Positions 42,664-55,286 of a stretch of DNA of 64,000 bases are shown one piece after another. A model generated the notes under the pieces. It ran no database searches and was not told the DNA's origin. It saw nothing but the letters and a program-made list of their open reading frames with translations. Positions within the stretch are counted from its first letter, which is position 1. Each line of letters starts with the position of its first letter. Source of the stretch: Butyrivibrio sp. AE3009 (GTDB taxonomy: Bacteria > Bacillota > Clostridia > Lachnospirales > Lachnospiraceae); the NCBI RefSeq assembly GCF_000420845.1, contig NZ_ATVS01000010.1, positions 1 through 64,000 of the forward strand. The letters run 5' to 3'. Made by a program: the position numbers and the translations under genes.

Positions 42664-45600
42664 ATGGAAAAAAACAGATTACATCCTACCGGCTCTGGTA
42701 AAAACATTCGAATGAGTTTCCAGCGCCAGAAGGAAGTCCTGGAGATGCCGAACCTGATTGAAGTTCAGAAGAACTCTTATCAGTGGTTTCTTGACGAAGG
42801 CTTAAAAGAAGTCTTCGACGATATTTCTCCAATTGAGGACTACAGCGGCAAACTCAGTCTGGACTTTGTTGATTTCAAGCTTTGCGAAGATGAGATCGAC
42901 AAGAACAAGAACACGATTGAGAAATGTAAAGAAAGAGATGCTACATTTGCTGCGCCTTTGAAAGTTAAGGTTCGTCTTCATAATAAGGAGAAGGACGAGA
43001 TCACTGAGCATGAAATTTTCATGGGTGATCTTCCTCTCATGACTGCAACAGGAACCTTCGTAATCAACGGTGCTGAGCGTGTTATTGTCAGCCAGTTGGT
43101 TCGTTCACCCGGTATCTATTACGATATTACATACGATAAGATCGGTAAGGAGCTTATGGCATGTACCGTTATACCTAACAGAGGTGCATGGCTTGAGTAC
43201 GAGACAGATCCTAACGATGTATTCTATGTCCGAGTTGATAGAACAAGAAAGGTTCCCGTAACCGTTCTTATCAGAGCACTCGGCATTGGTACCAATGAGG
43301 AGATTCTTGAACTCTTCGGCGACGAGCCCAAGATTCAGGGAAGCTTCTCCAAGGATTCTTCTACCGATTATCAGAGCGGACTTCTTGAACTTTACAGAAA
43401 GATCCGTCCCGGAGAGCCTCTTAGTGTTGAGAGTGCAGAGAGCCTTATCAACGCTATGTTCTTCGACCCCAGAAGATATGACCTTGCCAAGGTTGGAAGA
43501 TATAAATTTAATAAGAAGCTTCATTTCAAGAACCGTATCAACGGACATGTTCTTGCTGAGGACGTTGTTGATGAGACAACAGGCGAGATGATCGCATCAG
43601 CCGGAACTAAGGTGGACCGCGCTCTTGCAACAGAGATTCAGAATGCGGCTATTCCTTATGTTCTTATTCAGGGTGAGGAGAGAAACATCAAGGTTCTTTC
43701 CAACATGATGGTAGATATCACCAGCTTTATCGAGTGTGATCCTGCTGAGCTCGGAATCAATGAGAACGTATATTATCCTGTTCTTAAGGAGATCCTTGAC
43801 GAGTACACTGCCAAGAACGATCCTGAGGGACTTGCTGATACAATCAAGAAGCGTGTTCATGAGCTTATTCCTAAGCACATTACCAAAGAGGATATCATCG
43901 CATCCATCAACTACAATATTCATCTTGAGTATGGTATCGGTAACGATGATGATATCGACCACTTAGGAAACAGACGTATCCGTTGCGTGGGCGAACTTCT
44001 TCAGAACCAGTATCGTATCGGTCTTTCAAGACTTGAGAGAGTTGTTCGTGAGAGAATGACAACCCATGATACAGAGGAGGTTTCTCCTCAGGCTCTTATC
44101 AACATCAAGCCTGTACAGGCTGCTGTTAAGGAGTTCTTCGGATCTTCACAGCTGTCACAGTTCATGGATCAGAACAACCCTCTTGGTGAGCTTACTCATA
44201 AGAGACGTCTTTCGGCTCTTGGTCCCGGTGGTCTTTCAAGAGACAGAGCCGGATTCGAGGTTCGAGACGTTCACTATACTCACTATGGACGTATGTGCCC
44301 TATCGAGACTCCCGAAGGTCCTAACATCGGACTTATCAACTCACTTGCAAGTTATGCAAGGGTTAACGACTATGGTTTCGTAGAGGCTCCTTATCGTAAG
44401 GTAGACCAGTCAGATCCTGAGAATCCAAGGGTTACTGACGAGGTTGAGTACCTTACAGCGGATGAAGAGGATAATTACCATGTAGCTCAGGCTAATACTC
44501 CTCTTGATGAGAACGGATACTTCAAGAAGAAGACCGTATCAGGCCGTTTCAAGGATGAGACATCAGCTTATCCTAAGACAGCTTTTGAATATATGGACGT
44601 ATCTCCGAGAATGGTATTCTCAGTTGCTACAGCACTTATCCCGTTCCTTGAGAACGACGATGCTAACCGTGCGCTGATGGGTTCAAACATGCAGCGTCAG
44701 GCTGTGCCGCTTCTTACAACAGAAGCTCCTGCAGTAGGAACAGGTATGGAGAGAAAGGCTGCTGTTGACTCAGGTGTCTGCGTAGTTGCAAGAAAAGCAG
44801 GAACCATCGATTTCGTTGACAGTAAGCTCATCCAGATGACATATGATGATGGAGAGAAGGAAGAATTCCACCTGATCAAGTTCCAGAGATCCAACCAGAG
44901 TAACTGCTACAACCAGAGACCTATCGTATTCAAGGGTGATCACGTTGAGGCAGGACAGGTTATCGCAGATGGTCCTTCAACATCACAGGGAGAACTTGGT
45001 CTTGGTAAGAACCCTCTTATCGGTTTCATGACCTGGGAAGGTTACAACTACGAGGACGCTGTTCTTCTTTCAGAGAGACTTGTACGTGACGATGTTTATA
45101 CATCTGTTCATATTGAGGAATACGAGGCAGAGGCTCGTGAGACCAAGCTTGGACCTGAAGAGATTACTCGTGACGTTCCCGGTGTTGGTGATGATGCCCT
45201 TAAGGACCTTGACGATCGCGGAATCATCCGTATCGGTGCAGAGGTTCGTGCCGGTGATATTCTTGTAGGTAAGGTTACACCTAAGGGTGAGACCGAGCTT
45301 ACTGCTGAGGAGAGACTCCTTAGAGCAATCTTCGGTGAGAAGGCTAGAGAGGTTCGTGATACATCTCTTAAGGTTCCTCACGGAGAGTATGGTATCGTTG
45401 TTGATGCCAAAGTATTCACAAGAGACAACGGAGATGAGCTTTCACCCGGAGTTAACCAGGCTGTTCGTATCTACATCGCACAGAAGAGAAAGATTTCTGT
45501 AGGTGATAAGATGGCCGGCCGTCACGGTAACAAGGGTGTCGTTTCAAGAGTACTTCCTATCGAAGATATGCCTTATCTTCCTAACGGCAGACCTCTTGAT

Positions 45601-46533
45601 ATCGTGCTTAATCCTTTGGGCGTACCTTCCCGTATGAATATCGGACAGGTCCTGGAGATTCACCTTTCTCTTGCAGCAAAGGCACTTGGATTTAACATCG
45701 CTACACCTATTTTCGACGGTGCTAACGAGATTGACATTCAGGATACTCTTGAACTCGCTAACGACTATGTAAATTCTACATGGGATGAGTTCGAGGCTAA
45801 GTATAAGGATCTTGTAGATCCCGATATTATGCAGTATCTGTATGATAACAGAGACCACAGAGAGCTTTGGAAGGGCGTTCCGATCAAGTCAGACGGAAAG
45901 GTTCAGCTTCGCGACGGTAGAACCGGTCAGAAGTTTGATTCACCTACAACCATTGGTCACATGCATTACCTCAAGCTGCACCATCTGGTTGATGATAAGA
46001 TCCATGCACGTTCAACCGGCCCTTACTCACTGGTTACACAGCAGCCTCTTGGAGGTAAGGCACAGTTCGGTGGACAGCGTTTCGGAGAAATGGAAGTTTG
46101 GGCGCTGGAAGCTTACGGTGCTGCTTATACACTTCAGGAAATCCTTACAGTTAAGTCTGATGACGTTGTAGGACGTGTTAAGACATATGAAGCAATCATC
46201 AAGGGTGACAACATCCCTGAACCCGGTGTACCTGAGTCATTCAAGGTTCTCTTGAAGGAGCTTCAGTCACTTGGTCTTGATATCAAGGTGCTTCGTGAGG
46301 ACAACACAGAAGTAGAGATTATGGAAAGCGTTGATTATACAGATTCTGATTATCGCTTCGAGATCGAGGGTGATACATCAGGACGTGATTACAGTCAGGA
46401 GTCATTCGGAGCTAACGGATATACAGAGCAGCACTTCGACGAGAGCGGCGAGCTTGTATCCGATGAAGAAGCAGCTGATGATTTCGGTTCAGATGATTCA
46501 TTTGAAGACGATTTCGGTTCAGATGAAGAGTAA
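42664..46533 (+). CDS. rpoB: DNA-directed RNA polymerase subunit beta
   Basis: About 1,289 residues. Landmarks are the rifampicin region [20 protein letters not shown] with [11 protein letters not shown], all wild-type-like, the [16 protein letters not shown] segment, and [20 protein letters not shown] near the C-terminus. The last ~25 residues are an acidic tail ([18 protein letters not shown]). GGGGTGA spacing favours ATG 42664 over ATG 42658. rpoC follows 37 nt downstream in the same operon. Confidence 0.98.
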   Translation: MEKNRLHPTGSGKNIRMSFQRQKEVLEMPNLIEVQKNSYQWFLDEGLKEVFDDISPIEDYSGKLSLDFVDFKLCEDEIDKNKNTIEKCKERDATFAAPLKVKVRLHNKEKDEITEHEIFMGDLPLMTATGTFVINGAERVIVSQLVRSPGIYYDITYDKIGKELMACTVIPNRGAWLEYETDPNDVFYVRVDRTRKVPVTVLIRALGIGTNEEILELFGDEPKIQGSFSKDSSTDYQSGLLELYRKIRPGEPLSVESAESLINAMFFDPRRYDLAKVGRYKFNKKLHFKNRINGHVLAEDVVDETTGEMIASAGTKVDRALATEIQNAAIPYVLIQGEERNIKVLSNMMVDITSFIECDPAELGINENVYYPVLKEILDEYTAKNDPEGLADTIKKRVHELIPKHITKEDIIASINYNIHLEYGIGNDDDIDHLGNRRIRCVGELLQNQYRIGLSRLERVVRERMTTHDTEEVSPQALINIKPVQAAVKEFFGSSQLSQFMDQNNPLGELTHKRRLSALGPGGLSRDRAGFEVRDVHYTHYGRMCPIETPEGPNIGLINSLASYARVNDYGFVEAPYRKVDQSDPENPRVTDEVEYLTADEEDNYHVAQANTPLDENGYFKKKTVSGRFKDETSAYPKTAFEYMDVSPRMVFSVATALIPFLENDDANRALMGSNMQRQAVPLLTTEAPAVGTGMERKAAVDSGVCVVARKAGTIDFVDSKLIQMTYDDGEKEEFHLIKFQRSNQSNCYNQRPIVFKGDHVEAGQVIADGPSTSQGELGLGKNPLIGFMTWEGYNYEDAVLLSERLVRDDVYTSVHIEEYEAEARETKLGPEEITRDVPGVGDDALKDLDDRGIIRIGAEVRAGDILVGKVTPKGETELTAEERLLRAIFGEKAREVRDTSLKVPHGEYGIVVDAKVFTRDNGDELSPGVNQAVRIYIAQKRKISVGDKMAGRHGNKGVVSRVLPIEDMPYLPNGRPLDIVLNPLGVPSRMNIGQVLEIHLSLAAKALGFNIATPIFDGANEIDIQDTLELANDYVNSTWDEFEAKYKDLVDPDIMQYLYDNRDHRELWKGVPIKSDGKVQLRDGRTGQKFDSPTTIGHMHYLKLHHLVDDKIHARSTGPYSLVTQQPLGGKAQFGGQRFGEMEVWALEAYGAAYTLQEILTVKSDDVVGRVKTYEAIIKGDNIPEPGVPESFKVLLKELQSLGLDIKVLREDNTEVEIMESVDYTDSDYRFEIEGDTSGRDYSQESFGANGYTEQHFDESGELVSDEEAADDFGSDDSFEDDFGSDEE

Positions 46534-46570
46534 TTATTGTAACTATTAACGCACAGAAAAGAGGTTACGA

Positions 46571-49500
46571 ATGTCTGATTCAACTATGAATAAAGCAATA
46601 AATGAAGCTTCAAGCGGAAGATCTACTCAGCAGCAGACTTATCAGCCCATGACTTTTGACTCCATCAAGATCGGCCTTGCTTCTCCTGAGAAGATCAGAA
46701 GCTGGGCTCACAGAATTGATAATGATCCACACAGTGGAGAGGTTACTAAGCCTGAGACAATCAACTACAGAACACTTAAGCCTGAGAGAGACGGTCTGTT
46801 CTGCGAGAAGATATTTGGACCTACCAAGGACTGGGAATGTCACTGTGGTAAGTATAAGAAGATTAGATATAAGGGTGTTGTCTGCGACCGTTGCGGCGTA
46901 GAGATCACCAAGTCAAGTGTACGTCGTGAGAGAATGGGATACATCGAGCTTGCTGCTCCTGTATCACATATCTGGTACTTCAAGGGAATTCCCAGCAGAA
47001 TGGGTCTTATCCTTGACCTCTCTCCCCGTGTACTTGAGAAGGTTCTTTACTTTGCATCATACATCGTACTTGATCCCGGAGAGACCAACCTTGAGTACAA
47101 GCAGGTTCTTTCTGAGAAAGAGTATCAGGATGCAAGAGAAGAGTGGGGCGGAAGATTCCGCGCCGGAATGGGAGCTGAGTCTATCAAAGAGCTCCTTCAT
47201 GATATCGACCTTGAAGCTGAGTACAAGGAGTTAAAAGAAGGTCTTGATACCTCCAGCGGACAGAAGAGAGCAAGAATCATCAAGAGACTCGAAGTTGTAG
47301 AAGCCTTCAGAGAGTCAGGAAACCTTCCTGAATGGATGATCATGGATTGCATCCCGGTTATTCCTCCGGATCTTCGTCCTATGGTACAGCTTGATGGTGG
47401 ACGTTTTGCTACATCAGATCTTAACGATCTTTACAGAAGAATTATCAACAGAAACAACCGACTTAAGAGACTTATCGATCTCGGTGCGCCGGACATCATC
47501 GTTCGCAACGAGAAGAGAATGCTCCAGGAGGCTGTTGATGCCCTTATCGATAACGGCAGAAGAGGAAGACCTGTAACAGGACCCGGTAACAGAGCACTTA
47601 AGTCACTTTCAGACATGCTCAAGGGTAAGTCAGGACGTTTCCGTCAGAACCTTCTTGGTAAGCGTGTAGACTACTCAGGACGTTCAGTTATCGTCGTAGG
47701 ACCTGAACTTAAGATTTATCAGTGCGGCCTTCCTAAGGAAATGGCTATTGAGCTGTTCAAGCCTTTTGTTATGAAAGAGCTTGTTTCCAGAGGAATCTCA
47801 CAGAATATCAAGAATGCTAAGAAGCTCGTTGAGAGACTTGACGAGCAGGTATGGGACGTACTTGAAGATGTTATCAAGGAGCATCCTGTTATGCTTAACC
47901 GTGCTCCCACACTTCACAGACTTGGTATTCAGGCATTTGAGCCCATCCTTGTAGAAGGTAAAGCTATTAAGCTTCATCCTCTTGTATGTACACCTTTCAA
48001 CGCCGACTTCGACGGTGACCAGATGGCTGTACACCTTCCTCTGTCAGTAGAGGCACAGGCTGAGTGCAGATTCCTTATGCTTGCACCCAACAACCTGCTT
48101 AAGCCTTCAGACGGTGGTCCGGTTAACGTTCCTACACAGGATATGGTACTTGGTATCTACTATCTTACACAGGAGAGACCCGGAGCCCTTGGAGAGGGCA
48201 AGTTCTTCAAGAGTGTTGACGAGGCAATTCTTGCTTATGAGAACGGCTACCTCACACTCCAGACAAGAATCAAGATCAGAATGGACAGAACAACTCCCGA
48301 TGGAGAGATTGTTAACGGTATCGTAGAGTCCACTCTCGGAAGATTCCTCTTTAATGAGATCATCCCTCAGGATCTTGGATTTGTAGACAGAAGCAACCCT
48401 GAGAACTACTTCAAGCTTGAGGTAGACTTCATGGTTGGTAAGAAGCAGCTTAAGAATATCGTAACTGCTATGATAAATACCCACGGAACATTTGCTACAG
48501 CAGAAGTTCTGGATAAGATCAAATCAACAGGTTATCACTACTCAACACGTGCTGCCATGACCGTTTCTATCGCAGACATGACCGTGCCTAAGCAGAAGCA
48601 GGAAATGCTCGACGAAGCACAGGCAACAGTTGATAGAATCGCAGCTAACTACCGTCGTGGTCTTATTACCGACGAAGAGCGTTATCGTGCGGTTGTTGAT
48701 ACCTGGATGGAGACAGATAAACAGCTTACAGAAGAATTGCTTAAGGGACTTGATAAGTACAACAACATCTACATGATGGCTGACTCCGGTGCCCGTGGTA
48801 GTAACCAGCAGATCAAGCAGCTGGCCGGTATGCGTGGACTTATGGCCGACACAACCGGACGTACCATCGAGCTTCCTATCAAGTCAAACTTCCGTGAAGG
48901 TCTTGACGTACTGGAGTACTTCATGTCAGCTCACGGAGCTCGTAAGGGACTGTCAGATACAGCTCTTCGTACTGCCGACTCAGGATACCTTACACGTCGA
49001 ATGGTAGACGTATCACAGGAACTTATCATCCGTGACATCGACTGCTGTGCAGACAAGGAAGTTATCCCCGGAATGACCGTTAAGGCATTCATGGACGGCA
49101 AGGAAACTATCGAGCCTTTGAAGGACAGAATTACAGGAAGATATTCCTGCGAGACTATCAAGGATAAAGATGGAAATGTGATCGTTAAGAAGAACCACAT
49201 GATCACACCTTCACGTGCTGCTAAGATCCTTTCAGTTGGTGTTAACGCAAAGGGTCAGCCTATTGAAGCTGTTAAGATCCGTACAATACTTACCTGCCGT
49301 TCACACAACGGTATCTGCGCTAAGTGCTACGGTGCAAACATGGCAACAGGTGAGGCTGTTCAGGTCGGCGAGGCAGTTGGTATCATCGCTGCTCAGTCAA
49401 TCGGTGAGCCCGGAACACAGCTTACAATGAGAACCTTCCATACCGGTGGTGTTGCCGGTGGCGATATCACACAGGGTCTTCCCCGTGTAGAGGAGCTTTT

Positions 49501-50314
49501 CGAGGCAAGAAAGCCTAAGGGACTTGCCATCATCTCCGAGCTTGATGGAAAGGTTGAGATCAGAGATACAAAGAAGAAACGTGAAGTAATCGTTACCAAC
49601 GATGAGACCGGAGAGTCTAAGGCATACCTTATTCCTTACGGATCACGTATCAAGGTTCAGGACGGCGTAACAATTGAAGCCGGTGATGAACTTACAGAAG
49701 GTTCAGTTAACCCTCATGATCTTCTTAAGATCAAGGGAATCAGAGCCGTTCAGGACTATCTCCTTAGAGAGGTTCAGAGAGTATATCGTCTGCAGGGTGT
49801 TGATATCTGCGATAAGCATATCGAAGTTATCGTTCGTCAGATGCTTAAGAAAGTAAGAATCGACGAGAGCGGCGATACAGATTTCCTTCCCGGAACTCTT
49901 GTAGATGTTCTTGATTTCGAGGACAGCAACGAAGAACTTATCTCTGACGGCAAGAAGCCCGCTGAAGGCAAGCAGGTAATCCTTGGTATCACCAAGGCAG
50001 CCCTTGCTACCAACTCATTCCTTTCAGCTGCTTCCTTCCAGGAGACAACCAAGGTTCTTACAGATGCAGCTATCAAGGGTAAGGTTGATCCACTTATCGG
50101 TCTTAAGGAAAACGTTATTATCGGTAAGCTGATTCCTGCCGGAACAGGTATGAAGAGATACAGAAACACAGCTCTTAATACCGACGCTAACTTCAAGGAT
50201 CCTGATAAGCTTATTCTCAAGAAGAGAAGAAACTTCGATGATGATTTCATCAGTGAGGACGAGGACATCGATCTTGTTGATGATGAAGTAGTTGTTACCG
50301 ACGACGAGGAATAA
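46571..50314 (+). CDS. rpoC: DNA-directed RNA polymerase subunit beta'
   Basis: 1,247 residues. The catalytic Mg-binding loop is [17 protein letters not shown], the N-terminal zinc site is in [20 protein letters not shown], and [20 protein letters not shown] marks the bridge/trigger region. Family features are complete. The C-terminus is a strongly acidic tail ([15 protein letters not shown] and beyond), like that of rpoB. GAGG precedes ATG 46571. No hairpin follows the stop before the rpsL promoter. Confidence 0.98.
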   Translation: MSDSTMNKAINEASSGRSTQQQTYQPMTFDSIKIGLASPEKIRSWAHRIDNDPHSGEVTKPETINYRTLKPERDGLFCEKIFGPTKDWECHCGKYKKIRYKGVVCDRCGVEITKSSVRRERMGYIELAAPVSHIWYFKGIPSRMGLILDLSPRVLEKVLYFASYIVLDPGETNLEYKQVLSEKEYQDAREEWGGRFRAGMGAESIKELLHDIDLEAEYKELKEGLDTSSGQKRARIIKRLEVVEAFRESGNLPEWMIMDCIPVIPPDLRPMVQLDGGRFATSDLNDLYRRIINRNNRLKRLIDLGAPDIIVRNEKRMLQEAVDALIDNGRRGRPVTGPGNRALKSLSDMLKGKSGRFRQNLLGKRVDYSGRSVIVVGPELKIYQCGLPKEMAIELFKPFVMKELVSRGISQNIKNAKKLVERLDEQVWDVLEDVIKEHPVMLNRAPTLHRLGIQAFEPILVEGKAIKLHPLVCTPFNADFDGDQMAVHLPLSVEAQAECRFLMLAPNNLLKPSDGGPVNVPTQDMVLGIYYLTQERPGALGEGKFFKSVDEAILAYENGYLTLQTRIKIRMDRTTPDGEIVNGIVESTLGRFLFNEIIPQDLGFVDRSNPENYFKLEVDFMVGKKQLKNIVTAMINTHGTFATAEVLDKIKSTGYHYSTRAAMTVSIADMTVPKQKQEMLDEAQATVDRIAANYRRGLITDEERYRAVVDTWMETDKQLTEELLKGLDKYNNIYMMADSGARGSNQQIKQLAGMRGLMADTTGRTIELPIKSNFREGLDVLEYFMSAHGARKGLSDTALRTADSGYLTRRMVDVSQELIIRDIDCCADKEVIPGMTVKAFMDGKETIEPLKDRITGRYSCETIKDKDGNVIVKKNHMITPSRAAKILSVGVNAKGQPIEAVKIRTILTCRSHNGICAKCYGANMATGEAVQVGEAVGIIAAQSIGEPGTQLTMRTFHTGGVAGGDITQGLPRVEELFEARKPKGLAIISELDGKVEIRDTKKKREVIVTNDETGESKAYLIPYGSRIKVQDGVTIEAGDELTEGSVNPHDLLKIKGIRAVQDYLLREVQRVYRLQGVDICDKHIEVIVRQMLKKVRIDESGDTDFLPGTLVDVLDFEDSNEELISDGKKPAEGKQVILGITKAALATNSFLSAASFQETTKVLTDAAIKGKVDPLIGLKENVIIGKLIPAGTGMKRYRNTALNTDANFKDPDKLILKKRRNFDDDFISEDEDIDLVDDEVVVTDDEE

Positions 50315-50357
50315 TTATTATTCGCATGATTTGGGTACATATTAATGAAAAATTTAG

Positions 50358-50386
50358 TTGACAACCCAAATGTTAGTATTTATAAT
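50358..50386 (+). promoter_or_regulatory. Consensus promoter of rpsL-rpsG-fusA
   Basis: TTGACA (50358-50363) and TATAAT (50381-50386) are 17 nt apart, a perfect sigma-A consensus. The transcript starts near 50393, leaving a ~128-nt leader. Confidence 0.88.
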
Positions 50387-50404
50387 TCATAATTGCGTGT
50401 ATCG

Positions 50405-50473
50405 ACAAAGGGGTGAAATTATGCCCCTTTGTTGTATGCATATATAACTATATGCTCTGAAACAGGGCATATA
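50405..50473 (+). promoter_or_regulatory. rpsL leader with two hairpins
   Basis: Hairpin 1 pairs ACAAAGGGG (50405-50413) with CCCCTTTGT (50424-50432). Hairpin 2 pairs TATATGCTCTG (50449-50459) with CAGGGCATATA (50463-50473) around an AAA loop. There is no long T run, so translational or processing control of the str operon is more likely than termination. Confidence 0.5.
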
Positions 50474-50520
50474 TGAGCGTTTTATGCTCAAGTTTTTTAT
50501 CAAAATAGGAGGTAAGAAGA

Positions 50521-50943
50521 ATGCCAACATTTAACCAGTTAGTTAGAAAGGGTCGTCAGACATCTGTTAAGAAGTCTACAGCACCTGCTCTTCAGAAGGG
50601 TTTCAACTCTCTTCACAAGAAGGCAACTGCTACAGCTTCTCCTCAGAAGCGTGGTGTCTGCACAGCTGTTAAGACAGCTACACCTAAGAAGCCTAACTCT
50701 GCTCTGAGAAAAATCGCCAGAGTACGTCTTTCTAACGGTATTGAGGTAACAAGCTACATTCCTGGTGAGGGACACAACCTTCAGGAGCACAGCGTTGTTC
50801 TCATCCGTGGTGGAAGAGTTAAGGATCTGCCTGGTACAAGATACCACATCATCAGAGGTACTCTTGATACAGCAGGCGTAGCCGACAGAAAACAGGCTCG
50901 TTCTAAGTATGGCGCTAAGAGACCTAAGGCAGCCAAGAAGTAA
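50521..50943 (+). CDS. rpsL: 30S ribosomal protein S12
   Basis: 140 residues. The decoding loops are [17 protein letters not shown] and [14 protein letters not shown]; the two lysines where streptomycin-resistance changes occur are wild type. [11 protein letters not shown] is also present. S12 lies at the decoding centre. AGGAGGTAAGA precedes ATG 50521. rpsG follows after 180 nt. Confidence 0.98.
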   Translation: MPTFNQLVRKGRQTSVKKSTAPALQKGFNSLHKKATATASPQKRGVCTAVKTATPKKPNSALRKIARVRLSNGIEVTSYIPGEGHNLQEHSVVLIRGGRVKDLPGTRYHIIRGTLDTAGVADRKQARSKYGAKRPKAAKK

Positions 50944-51123
50944 TTAATTATTTAATTACAGAACTATTAACAGTACTAATTTAATAAGTGTTGGGATTCT
51001 GTTCTATTCTATAAATATAGTAATTAGTTAGAAAACCGCACGAACACTAATTAGTGAGTACCGATGATTGTAGTAAGCAGTGATTTTATTACTATCATTG
51101 CAATTCTAAAGGAGGGAAGAACC

Positions 51124-51594
51124 GTGCCGCGTAAAGGACATATTGTAAAACGTGACGTATTAGCGGATCCTTTATACGATAACAAGGTTGTAACCAAGCT
51201 TGTCAACACAGTTATGCTTGATGGCAAGAAGGGTGTTGCTCAGAAGATCGTATACGGAGCATTCGCACAGGTAGAGGAGAAGGCTGGTAAGCCTGCTCTT
51301 GAAATATTCGAGGGAGCTATGAACAACATCATGCCCGCTCTCGAAGTAAAAGCTAGACGTATTGGTGGTGCTACTTACCAGGTTCCTATCGAGGTAAGAC
51401 CTGATAGACGTCAGGCTCTTGCACTTCGTTGGCTTGTAAACTTTTCACGTGCAAGAGGCGAGAAGACTATGGTTGACAGACTCGCTTCTGAGATTATGGA
51501 TGCATACAATAACACTGGTGCAGCTGTAAAGAGAAAAGAAGACATGCACAAGATGGCAGAAGCAAACAAGGCATTCTCACACTACAGATTCTAA
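51124..51594 (+). CDS. rpsG: 30S ribosomal protein S7
   Basis: 156 residues from GTG 51124, the standard S7 length. It begins [19 protein letters not shown] and includes [20 protein letters not shown] and [21 protein letters not shown]7 nucleates the 30S head and often represses the str operon. GGAGGG lies 7 nt upstream of the GTG; the longer in-frame start at 51064 adds residues not found in S7 and is rejected. Confidence 0.97.
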   Translation: MPRKGHIVKRDVLADPLYDNKVVTKLVNTVMLDGKKGVAQKIVYGAFAQVEEKAGKPALEIFEGAMNNIMPALEVKARRIGGATYQVPIEVRPDRRQALALRWLVNFSRARGEKTMVDRLASEIMDAYNNTGAAVKRKEDMHKMAEANKAFSHYRF

Positions 51595-51651
51595 TCTGTA
51601 CTTGGGAATTATCAGGTTAAGCTTCATTTAATAATTTAGGAGGAAGAACCT

Positions 51652-53769
51652 TTGGCTGAGAGACAATACCCATTGGAGAGAACCAGAAACATTGGTATCA
51701 TGGCTCATATCGATGCAGGAAAGACTACTCTTACTGAGCGTATTCTTTACTATACCGGTGTTAACTATAAGATTGGTGAGACCTACGAAGGAACTGCTAC
51801 CATGGACTACATGGCTCAGGAGCAGGAGAGAGGTATCACAATCACATCCGCAGCTACAACTTGCCACTGGACACTTCAGGAAAACGGAAAGACAAAGCCC
51901 GGCGCTTTAGAGCACCGTATCAACATCATTGATACACCCGGTCACGTTGACTTTACCGTTGAGGTTGAGCGTTCACTTCGTGTACTTGATGGCGCCGTAG
52001 GCGTATTCAGTGCGAAGGAAGGCGTTGAGCCTCAGTCTGAGAACGTTTGGCGTCAGGCTGACGGATTTAATGTTCCTCGTATGGCATTCATCAACAAGAT
52101 GGATATCATTGGAGCAAACTATTTCGGAGCTGTTGAGCAGATTCGCAATAGACTTAAGAAAAATGCTATTATGATCGAGATTCCTATCGGAGCTGAGGAT
52201 CAGTTCATGGGAGTTATAGATCTTTTCGAGATGCAGGCTTACATCTATAACGGTGATAAGGGCGAGGATGTTCAGATTGGTGAGATTCCTGCTGACCTCA
52301 AGGATGATGCTGAGCTTTATCACTCAGAGCTCGTTGAGAAGATCTGCGATCTTGATGAGGACCTTATGATGCAGTACCTTGAGGGTGAAGAGCCGTCAGT
52401 TGCTGACCTTAAGGCAGCTCTTCGTAAGGCTACATGTGAGTGTAAGGCATTCCCTGTTTGCTGTGGTTCAGCCCACAAGAACAGAGGTATCCAGAAGCTT
52501 ATCGATGCTGTTATCGAATTCATGCCTTCACCTCTTGATATCCCTGCTTGTAAGGGAACAGATATGGATGGCAACGAGATTGAGGTTGAGTCAACAGATG
52601 ATGGCCCCTTCGCAGCTCTCGCATTCAAGATTGTCAGCGATCCTTTCGTAGGAAAGCTTGCATTCTTCCGTGTATATCGTGGTACAGCTAATTCCGGATC
52701 TTATGTACTTAACAGTACAAAGGATAGCAAGGAACGTCTTGGACGTATCCTTCAGATGCACGCTAACAAGCGTTCAGACCTTGAGAAGGTTTATTCAGGT
52801 GATATCGCGGCAGCTGTTGGTCTTAAGAACACAGTTACAGGTGATACACTCTGTGATGAGAAGAACCCTGTAATCCTTGAGTCTATGGAGTTCCCTGATC
52901 CCGTTATCGAGCTTGCTATCGAGCCTAAGACTAAGGCTGGTCAGCAGAAGCTTGATGAGGCTCTTATGAAGCTCGCTGAAGAGGATCCTACCTTCAGAGC
53001 TCATACAAACCCTGAGACAGGTCAGACCATCATCGCTGGTATGGGTGAGCTTCACCTTGATATCATCGTTGACAGACTTCTTAGAGAGTACAAGGTTGAG
53101 GCTAACGTTGGTGCTCCTCAGGTTGCTTACAGAGAAGCTATCACAAAGGCTGTAGACGTTGAGTCTAAGTATGCTAAGCAGTCCGGTGGACGTGGTCAGT
53201 ACGGTCACTGTAAGGTTCGTTTCGAGCCCATGGATGCTAACGGAGATAATCTTTACCAGTTCGATAGCGAAGTTGTCGGCGGTGCTATTCCTAAGGAATT
53301 CATCCAGCCTATCAGCGAAGGTATCGAGGAGGCTATGAAGGCCGGAACTCTTGGTGGATATCCTGTTGTTGGTGTTCATGCTACAGTTTATGATGGATCA
53401 TACCATGAGGTTGACTCATCAGAAATGGCATTCCACATCGCTGGATCTATGGCATTCAAGGATGCTATGCAGAAGGGTGCACCTGTTCTTCTTGAGCCTA
53501 TCATGAAGGTTGAGGTTACTATGCCTGAGGAGTACATGGGGGACGTTATCGGTGACGTTAACTCTCGTCGTGGACAGGTTGAAGGTATGGACGACCTTGG
53601 CGGTGGTAAGATCGTTAGAGCACATGTACCGCTTGCAGAGATGTTCGGATATGCAACAGACCTTCGTTCCAGAACACAGGGACGTGGTAACTACTCAATG
53701 TTCTTCGAGAAGTATGCTCCTGTTCCGAAGAACGTTCAGGAAAAAGTCCTTTCTAACAAGGGCAACTGA
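51652..53769 (+). CDS. fusA: Elongation factor G
   Basis: 705 residues. G1 is [16 protein letters not shown]2/switch I lies in [18 protein letters not shown]3 is [13 protein letters not shown], and G4 is NKMD. Domain IV has [17 protein letters not shown] moves tRNA and mRNA after peptide transfer. The start is TTG 51652 with AGGAGG 8 nt upstream; no ATG is available near the expected N-terminus ([15 protein letters not shown]). Confidence 0.98.
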   Translation: MAERQYPLERTRNIGIMAHIDAGKTTLTERILYYTGVNYKIGETYEGTATMDYMAQEQERGITITSAATTCHWTLQENGKTKPGALEHRINIIDTPGHVDFTVEVERSLRVLDGAVGVFSAKEGVEPQSENVWRQADGFNVPRMAFINKMDIIGANYFGAVEQIRNRLKKNAIMIEIPIGAEDQFMGVIDLFEMQAYIYNGDKGEDVQIGEIPADLKDDAELYHSELVEKICDLDEDLMMQYLEGEEPSVADLKAALRKATCECKAFPVCCGSAHKNRGIQKLIDAVIEFMPSPLDIPACKGTDMDGNEIEVESTDDGPFAALAFKIVSDPFVGKLAFFRVYRGTANSGSYVLNSTKDSKERLGRILQMHANKRSDLEKVYSGDIAAAVGLKNTVTGDTLCDEKNPVILESMEFPDPVIELAIEPKTKAGQQKLDEALMKLAEEDPTFRAHTNPETGQTIIAGMGELHLDIIVDRLLREYKVEANVGAPQVAYREAITKAVDVESKYAKQSGGRGQYGHCKVRFEPMDANGDNLYQFDSEVVGGAIPKEFIQPISEGIEEAMKAGTLGGYPVVGVHATVYDGSYHEVDSSEMAFHIAGSMAFKDAMQKGAPVLLEPIMKVEVTMPEEYMGDVIGDVNSRRGQVEGMDDLGGGKIVRAHVPLAEMFGYATDLRSRTQGRGNYSMFFEKYAPVPKNVQEKVLSNKGN

Positions 53770-53792
53770 TAAAAAAGTAAATGTGAGCCGCT

Positions 53793-53817
53793 TAAATCAA
53801 GCAAAATGCTTGATTTA
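53793..53817. other. Perfect palindrome overlapping the tuf -35
   Basis: TAAATCAAGC (53793-53802) and GCTTGATTTA (53808-53817) form a perfect 10-bp stem with an AAAAT loop. GTGGC, not a T run, follows, so it is not a standard fusA terminator. The 3' arm contains the tuf -35 hexamer. Confidence 0.55.
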
Positions 53818-53838
53818 GTGGCAAACATTTAATATAAT
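53810..53838 (+). promoter_or_regulatory. tuf promoter
   Basis: TTGATT (53810-53815) and TATAAT (53833-53838) are 17 nt apart. The leader would be about 60 nt. Confidence 0.75.
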
Positions 53839-53906
53839 CGATATAGTCGGTTAAATTATGTATGAAAATGTTTAAGTAACATTTCACTTAAGGAGGATTT
53901 TTAGAA

Positions 53907-55097
53907 ATGGCAAAAGCTAAGTTTGACAGAACCAAACCGCACGTTAACATTGGTACAATCGGACACGTTGACCATGGTAAGACAACTCTTACAGCTGCTA
54001 TCACAGCAGTACTTGCTGACAGAGGATTCAGCCCTGCAGTAGCATTCGATCAGATCGATAAGGCTCCTGAAGAGAAGGAAAGAGGAATCACAATCAACTC
54101 TGCTCACATCGAGTACGAGACAGAGCACAGACACTATGCTCACGTTGACTGCCCTGGCCACGCTGACTATGTAAAGAACATGATCACTGGTGCAGCTCAG
54201 ATGGATGGATCAATCCTCGTTGTTGCTGCTACTGATGGTGTTATGGCTCAGACAAAGGAGCACGTTCTTCTTGCTCGTCAGGTAGGCGTTCCTTACATCA
54301 TCGTATTCATGAACAAGTGCGATATGGTTGATGATCCTGAGCTTCTTGACCTCGTTGAGATGGAGATCAGAGACCTTCTTACAGAGTATGAGTTCCCTGG
54401 AGATGACACACCTATCATCCGTGGTTCAGCTCTTAAGGCTCTTGAGGATCCTAAGTCCGAGTGGGGTGAGAAGATCATCGAGCTCATGAACACAGTTGAT
54501 GAGTATATCCCTGAACCTACTCGTGAGACAGATAAGCCTTTCCTTATGCCTGTTGAGGACGTATTCACAATCACAGGACGTGGAACAGTTGCTACTGGTA
54601 GAGTAGAGAGAGGTCACCTTAACCTCAACGACGAAATCGAAATCGTTGGAATCAAGGAAGAGACATCTAAGTCAGTATGTACTGGTATCGAGATGTTCAG
54701 AAAGACTATGGATTACTGCGAGGCTGGTGACAACGTTGGTCTTCTTCTTCGTGGTGTTGACCGTGATGGAATCCAGAGAGGTCAGGTTATCACAAAGCCC
54801 GGCACAGTAACTTGCCACAAGAAGTTCACTGCTGAGGTTTACGTTCTTACTAAGGACGAGGGTGGCCGTCATACACCTTTCTTCACAAACTACAGACCTC
54901 AGTTCTATTTCAGAACAACTGACGTTACAGGTGTCTGCAACCTCCCTGATGGTGTTGAGATGTGCATGCCTGGTGACCACGTAACAATGTCTATCGAGCT
55001 TATTCACCCTATCGCTATGGAGCAGGGTCTTAAGTTCGCTATCCGTGAGGGTGGACGTACAGTTGGATCAGGTAAGGTTGCTACAATCGTTGAGTAA
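53907..55097 (+). CDS. tuf: Elongation factor Tu
   Basis: 396 residues, full length. G1 is [14 protein letters not shown], switch I contains [18 protein letters not shown]3 is [13 protein letters not shown], and G4 is NKCDMVD. Domain II and III motifs are intact ([32 protein letters not shown]). It delivers aminoacyl-tRNA to the ribosome. AGGAGG precedes ATG 53907. Its own promoter and terminator make it at least partly independent of fusA. Confidence 0.98.
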   Translation: MAKAKFDRTKPHVNIGTIGHVDHGKTTLTAAITAVLADRGFSPAVAFDQIDKAPEEKERGITINSAHIEYETEHRHYAHVDCPGHADYVKNMITGAAQMDGSILVVAATDGVMAQTKEHVLLARQVGVPYIIVFMNKCDMVDDPELLDLVEMEIRDLLTEYEFPGDDTPIIRGSALKALEDPKSEWGEKIIELMNTVDEYIPEPTRETDKPFLMPVEDVFTITGRGTVATGRVERGHLNLNDEIEIVGIKEETSKSVCTGIEMFRKTMDYCEAGDNVGLLLRGVDRDGIQRGQVITKPGTVTCHKKFTAEVYVLTKDEGGRHTPFFTNYRPQFYFRTTDVTGVCNLPDGVEMCMPGDHVTMSIELIHPIAMEQGLKFAIREGGRTVGSGKVATIVE

Positions 55098-55127
55098 TTC
55101 TTATCGGATTGCATAAACACTGAATTC

Positions 55128-55168
55128 AAAGAGCTTCAAGCCTTGTGCTTGAGGCTCTTTTTTTATTT
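55128..55168 (+). terminator. tuf terminator
   Basis: A 14-bp stem (55128-55141 with 55147-55160, one G-U pair) is followed by a long T run. Confidence 0.92.
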
Positions 55169-55195
55169 GTTTTTAAAAGCGGAAAATGGTAATAT
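55167..55195 (+). promoter_or_regulatory. Promoter of the small RNA after tuf
   Basis: TTGTTT (55167-55172) and TAATAT (55190-55195) are 17 nt apart, just beyond the tuf terminator. The start would be near 55202. Confidence 0.5.
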
Positions 55196-55201
55196 TCTAT
55201 T

Positions 55202-55278
55202 AAGGAGAAGGCAAACGCCTTCTGGGCTGGTCGAAAGACCCGGGTCCACCAACAAGCGGGTAAGACACCCGCTTTTTC
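55202..55278 (+). ncRNA. Candidate small RNA of three hairpins
   Basis: From the predicted start the RNA has AGAAGGC-AAAC-GCCTTCT (55206-55223), then GGTC-GAAA-GACC with a GNRA tetraloop (55229-55240), and a terminator stem AAGCGGGT/ACCCGCTT (55254-55274) with Ts. It is about 77 nt, with no coding frame or following gene on the same transcript. I cannot assign it to a known RNA family. A minus-strand reading frame across it is an artefact of the stems. Confidence 0.5.
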
Positions 55279-55286
55279 TATGGGGT

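Noticed and set aside
55245-55252. CCACCA-like end suggesting a tRNA
   Set aside because: There is no D, anticodon or T arm of normal size; the GGTCGAAAGACC hairpin is a GNRA stem-loop, not a T arm.
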